A stretch of 7,754 nucleotides of DNA from JAAYAY01 sp964429355. GTDB taxonomy: Bacteria; Planctomycetota; Planctomycetia; Pirellulales; Thermoguttaceae. The notes beneath the pieces were generated by a model that worked only from the letters and a program-made list of their open reading frames with translations, made no database searches and had not been told where the DNA came from. Shown in pieces: positions 5,363-7,754 of this stretch (positions within the stretch are counted from its first letter, which is position 1; every line of letters starts with the position of its first letter). The position numbers and the translations under genes are program-made. Location of the stretch: the NCBI GenBank assembly GCA_964429355.1, contig CAYSCH010000425.1, forward strand, positions 1 to 7,754, in the 5' to 3' direction.

Positions 5363-5432
5363 AATCCAATCCGGCAAACGTGGCCCCCAGGCAGGCTGCC
5401 GAGAGCGGCTTTTCTCCAAGCACCCTCGCCCA

Positions 5433-6995
5433 CTACCCCCGCCCAGCCCGCCTGGTGAGTTCCAGCAGCCGCTGCTGCAGATCGCCGGTGAGTTGCGACG
5501 AGGCGAAACGCCATCGCCAGTTTCCCGACTGACTACCGGGCGTGTTCATCCGCGCCTCGCTCCCCAGCGATAGAACATCCTGGAGTGGGGCCACGGCCAG
5601 CCGGGCCTCCGTGTGCCAGGCCAACCGCATCATCTCCCACGAAAAGTCGGTATCCGCCGGCACGTAGCGTGCGAGTTGCTTGAGAACCTCCGGATGGCTC
5701 CCCACGTCTTCGCGAAACCAGCCGAGGGTGGTGTTGTTGTCGTGGGTGCCGGTGTAGACCACCGTGTCGGCTGGCACATTCTCGGGGAGGAATCGCACGT
5801 CCGGATCCTGGCCGAAGGCAAACTGCAGAACGCTCATTCCCGGCAACCCGAACCGCTTGCGGAGCACGGTCACTTCCCGCGTGATCAGGCCGAGATCCTC
5901 GGCAACAATCGGAAGCCCTCCCGCAAAAATCGGCGCCTGCAGGCCCCTGGCGGCACAGGTCCGCTGAAGCGATGCCAGCAGATCGTCACCTGGCCCTGCG
6001 ACCCACTCTCCCTGGATGGCGTTCTGCTGGTCGGCGGGAACCGCCCAGTAAGCTTCGAATCCGCGAAAATGGTCCAGACGGACAAGGTCCACCAGATGCA
6101 GCACGGCCTGCAGACGCGAGTTCCACCAGGCAAAGCCTTGCGAACGCATCCGGTTCCAGTCGTAGAGAGGATTGCCCCAAAGCTGACCGGTGGACGAGAA
6201 GTAGTCGGGCGGAACGCCGGCGACCCGCAGCGGACGTCCCTCGCTATCCAGTTCGAACAGTCCCCGGTTGCCCCAGACGTCGGCGCTCAGGTGCGATACA
6301 TAGATGGGGATGTCGCCAAACACATGAACCCCGCGGCGGTGAGCGTAATCGCGAAGCTGCTGCCATTGCCTGAAGAACAGGAACTGAATGAAACGGTGGA
6401 ATTCGACCCCATAGGACAAAGGCCCCAGATCGGCGGCCGAGAGTTCCCCCAATCCGCCGACCATCCGGCTAGACAACTCCAAGTGCTTCGTCCAGTGAAG
6501 CCAGTCGGTCGACTGATTCTCATCGCTGATTGCCATGAATAGCGCGTGCCGATCCAGCCACCCGGCTTCCGTGCGGCAGAATTCGTCAAACTGCTTCGTA
6601 AGTCCCTCCGGACCGGCCCCCACTTTGAAGCGAAGATACGCATGGTTGAGCAGGGAGCGTTTGGCCGCGTCGACCCAAGCGTAATCGACGGGCGAGGCCT
6701 CATGCGGGCAGAGCCATCTGGTATCTTCCAGGATGTTCGGCTCGACCAGCCCATCTTCCGCCAGTCGTTCCGGACTGACCAACAGGGGATTGCCCGCAAA
6801 GGCCGATGGCGACTTGTAGGGGGAACCGTCTTCGAGCGTGGGGGTCAGCGGGAGGAGTTGCCACACCCGTTGGCCTGCTCCTGCAAGCCAATCGATGAAC
6901 CGAAACGCGCTTGGGCCGAGATCACCAATTCCGAAGGGTGAAGGAAAACTGGTCGGATGGGCGAGAATTCCCGCCGCTCGGCCGCTGTCTGTCAT
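5433..6995 (-). CDS. malQ: 4-alpha-glucanotransferase (amylomaltase, GH77)
   Basis: MalQ transfers glucan segments between alpha-1,4-glucans (disproportionation), releasing glucose, in cytoplasmic maltodextrin and glycogen metabolism. At 520 residues it has the typical compact bacterial length. Family marks in order: 'HPTSFPSPFGIGDLG' (13-27), 'WQLLPLTPT' (45-53), 'GSPYKSPSAFAGNPLLVS' (57-74), 'GDIPIYVSHLSADVW' (227-241), and the substrate loop 'GVPPDYFSSTGQLWGNPLYDW' (260-280). All three catalytic acids are present: nucleophile D308 in 'VRLDHFRGF', acid/base E366 in 'VAEDLG', and stabiliser D419 in 'TGTHDNNT'. The C-terminus carries 'ARMNTPGSQSGNWRWR' (481-496). The ATG at 6995 is backed by AAGGA 5 bases upstream (7001-7005) and by homology starting near residue 8. 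The gene stands alone, with no other glycogen gene in the window. Upstream lies a long leader with an inverted repeat. Confidence 0.97.
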   Translation of the reverse strand: MTDSGRAAGILAHPTSFPSPFGIGDLGPSAFRFIDWLAGAGQRVWQLLPLTPTLEDGSPYKSPSAFAGNPLLVSPERLAEDGLVEPNILEDTRWLCPHEASPVDYAWVDAAKRSLLNHAYLRFKVGAGPEGLTKQFDEFCRTEAGWLDRHALFMAISDENQSTDWLHWTKHLELSSRMVGGLGELSAADLGPLSYGVEFHRFIQFLFFRQWQQLRDYAHRRGVHVFGDIPIYVSHLSADVWGNRGLFELDSEGRPLRVAGVPPDYFSSTGQLWGNPLYDWNRMRSQGFAWWNSRLQAVLHLVDLVRLDHFRGFEAYWAVPADQQNAIQGEWVAGPGDDLLASLQRTCAARGLQAPIFAGGLPIVAEDLGLITREVTVLRKRFGLPGMSVLQFAFGQDPDVRFLPENVPADTVVYTGTHDNNTTLGWFREDVGSHPEVLKQLARYVPADTDFSWEMMRLAWHTEARLAVAPLQDVLSLGSEARMNTPGSQSGNWRWRFASSQLTGDLQQRLLELTRRAGRG

Positions 6996-7040
6996 TGGAA
7001 TCCTTGTCGTTCAGTGCGTTCCATCAGGTCCGTTGAGCCG

Positions 7041-7100
7041 CTGACAAAACCACCGATTGTGCGCATCCATGGCGGTGGGAAGACTCGCACGTTTTGTCAG
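7041..7100. repeat. Perfect 10-bp inverted repeat with nested stem in the malQ leader
   Basis: CTGACAAAAC (7041-7050) is the exact reverse complement of GTTTTGTCAG (7091-7100), with 40 bases between. Inside, GTGCG (7059-7063) pairs with CGCAC (7086-7090), which lies directly against the right outer arm and leaves an 8-base bulge on the left. A competing pairing is CACCG (7051-7055) with CGGTG (7073-7077). The element could be a leader RNA structure, an operator with two half-sites, or a very short terminal-inverted-repeat element. No clear target-site duplication flanks it, and no T-run follows. Confidence 0.55.
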
Positions 7101-7112
7101 GCCTGCTTTGAA

Positions 7113-7140
7113 AGGTTACCCTCCCATTCTCAGGTGGCAA
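7113..7140 (-). promoter_or_regulatory. Possible malQ promoter
   Basis: On the minus strand there is TTGCCA (7135-7140, 5 of 6 to the -35 consensus), a 16-base spacer, and TAACCT (7113-7118, 3 of 6 to the -10 consensus). Transcription from here would begin close to 7106, so the inverted repeat at 7041-7100 would form the 5' end of the mRNA. The -10 box is poor. Confidence 0.28.
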
Positions 7141-7316
7141 GGTAATTCGGAGAAGCCCCCCGGCAAGAGGACCCTGTCTATGGCAGGGCAGGCTGGAAGT
7201 CGTTGGCACCCAAGGACCTGTGCGGCGGTTCGGAGCACAATGGCCAATACCGCTCGGCATAGTTACGGTCTGCCGCCGGCAGGAGATGGAGGCGGATCGC
7301 GGGTGCTCGTGGCACA

Positions 7317-7754
7317 TCAGTCTCTGGGGGTCACCACGAGGCGCAGTGGCCGGTCGGCTTCGACTCGCACGGCCAGACCCTCGTGGAGGGCCTTGCCGGT
7401 AATGGTCTGGGAAGAGCCGCGATCGATGTTGCGGACCTCGTACTGATGTGCTTCGTCTGGCTCGACCGTGAACCATTCCGGCACGGCGTTCATCCGGGGC
7501 CAGTCCTGGTCGAACCCCATGGTGAGCCGGTGCCGCGGGACATCGAACTGGAGACGTCCCTCGTAGCCTTCCTTCGATTCCATGAAGACACAGATCCCGT
7601 TGCCGCAGGGAGCCGCTCCCAACTGGAGCCCCTGCTGCCACGGGCGGGCGATCGTGTTGCGGGTGTGCATCATCGTGTGGATCAGCACCGTGCGGACCGT
7701 GTTGGCCTCCAGCTTGTGCACTCCCCACAAACGCTCCGGATCGGTATGGTCCAC
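7317..7754 (-). CDS. Unrecognised protein, C-terminal part (partial at right edge)
   Basis: The frame is open to the right edge, so these 145 residues are the C-terminal end of a longer protein. The GTG at the very last bases is a coincidence of the window edge. The visible part is soluble, with no membrane segment. It begins with a helix-like stretch ('TVRTVLIHTMMHTRNTIARPW', about 19-39, with several His and Arg), followed by a beta-rich domain: 'GNGICVFMESKEGYEGRL' (about 51-68), 'PRHRLTMGF' (73-81), 'PEWFTVEP' (92-99), 'LAVRVEADRPLRLVV' (127-141). The alternating short strands look like a C-terminal beta-sandwich of the sort found at the end of many secreted or carbohydrate-active enzymes, but I recognise no family motif or active site. 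It is transcribed toward malQ, 321 bases away, so an operon with malQ is possible but not supported. Confidence 0.7.
   Translation of the reverse strand: MDHTDPERLWGVHKLEANTVRTVLIHTMMHTRNTIARPWQQGLQLGAAPCGNGICVFMESKEGYEGRLQFDVPRHRLTMGFDQDWPRMNAVPEWFTVEPDEAHQYEVRNIDRGSSQTITGKALHEGLAVRVEADRPLRLVVTPRD

Larger units (their letters stand above)
6996..7316. other. malQ upstream region
   Basis: These 321 bases have no credible gene. They hold the malQ Shine-Dalgarno (7001-7005), a perfect 10-bp inverted repeat (7041-7050 with 7091-7100), a possible promoter (7113-7140), and a CTGCC-GCC-GGCAG hairpin (7270-7282) that could lie in the 3' end of the right-hand gene's transcript but has no T-run after it. 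Confidence 0.5.

Noticed and set aside
5613..6542. 309-codon plus-strand frame opposite malQ
   Set aside because: It is an antisense shadow. MalQ on the minus strand has all three catalytic acids.
7011..7070. 19-codon leader peptide frame upstream of malQ (in frame with malQ, ends TGA)
   Set aside because: It has no Shine-Dalgarno and no run of a regulatory codon. A short frame like this is expected by chance.
1..7754. A defence island, mobile element or CRISPR array
   Set aside because: I see no transposase, integrase, reverse transcriptase, Cas protein, methylase or regular repeat-spacer pattern. The nuclease-like gene alone does not make a system.

Overview
The window is GC-rich and densely coded. 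Its protein repertoire points to a planctomycete-type bacterium (phylum Planctomycetota or a close relative). The markers are a DUF3299-like exported protein, a planctomycete-style GroES, a RicT/PSP1 protein followed by a Minf_1886-family protein, an exported prenyltransferase/squalene-oxidase-repeat protein, and a PD-(D/E)XK-like conserved protein. This assignment rests on recognising protein families by eye, not on a database search. The region looks chromosomal: I see no transposase, integrase, CRISPR array, tRNA or rRNA.

Layout from left to right. (1) 1-390, plus: C-terminal part of a DUF3299-like protein, open at the left edge. (2) 395-682, minus: a stand-alone groES, tail-to-tail with the first gene and with no groEL beside it. 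(3) 683-1306: 624 bases with no credible gene, holding the likely groES promoter and two small hairpins. (4) 1307-2769, minus: a tight three-gene unit, ricT (PSP1 domain) -> Minf_1886-family protein -> a 58-aa single-pass membrane protein that is short enough to be missed by gene callers. (5) 2770-3150: divergent promoter region. (6) 3151-4296, plus: exported alpha-barrel repeat protein. (7) 4442-4552, plus: a 36-aa membrane protein with a strong Shine-Dalgarno. (8) 4557-5243, minus: conserved protein with a probable PD-(D/E)XK nuclease core (IEIQ variant, CoiA-like) and a C-terminal winged helix. (9) 5433-6995, minus: malQ, 4-alpha-glucanotransferase (GH77), with all three catalytic acids present. 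(10) 6996-7316: malQ leader containing a perfect 10-bp inverted repeat. (11) 7317-7754, minus: C-terminal part of an unrecognised protein, open at the right edge.

The genes do not form one pathway. GroES is protein folding, MalQ is glycogen/maltodextrin metabolism, RicT in Firmicutes is part of an Fe-S protein complex acting on RNA processing, and the rest are uncharacterised. The best leads for new biology are the ricT / Minf_1886 / small membrane protein unit, the two tiny membrane proteins, and the nuclease-like protein. I found no convincing multi-gene defence or mobile system.
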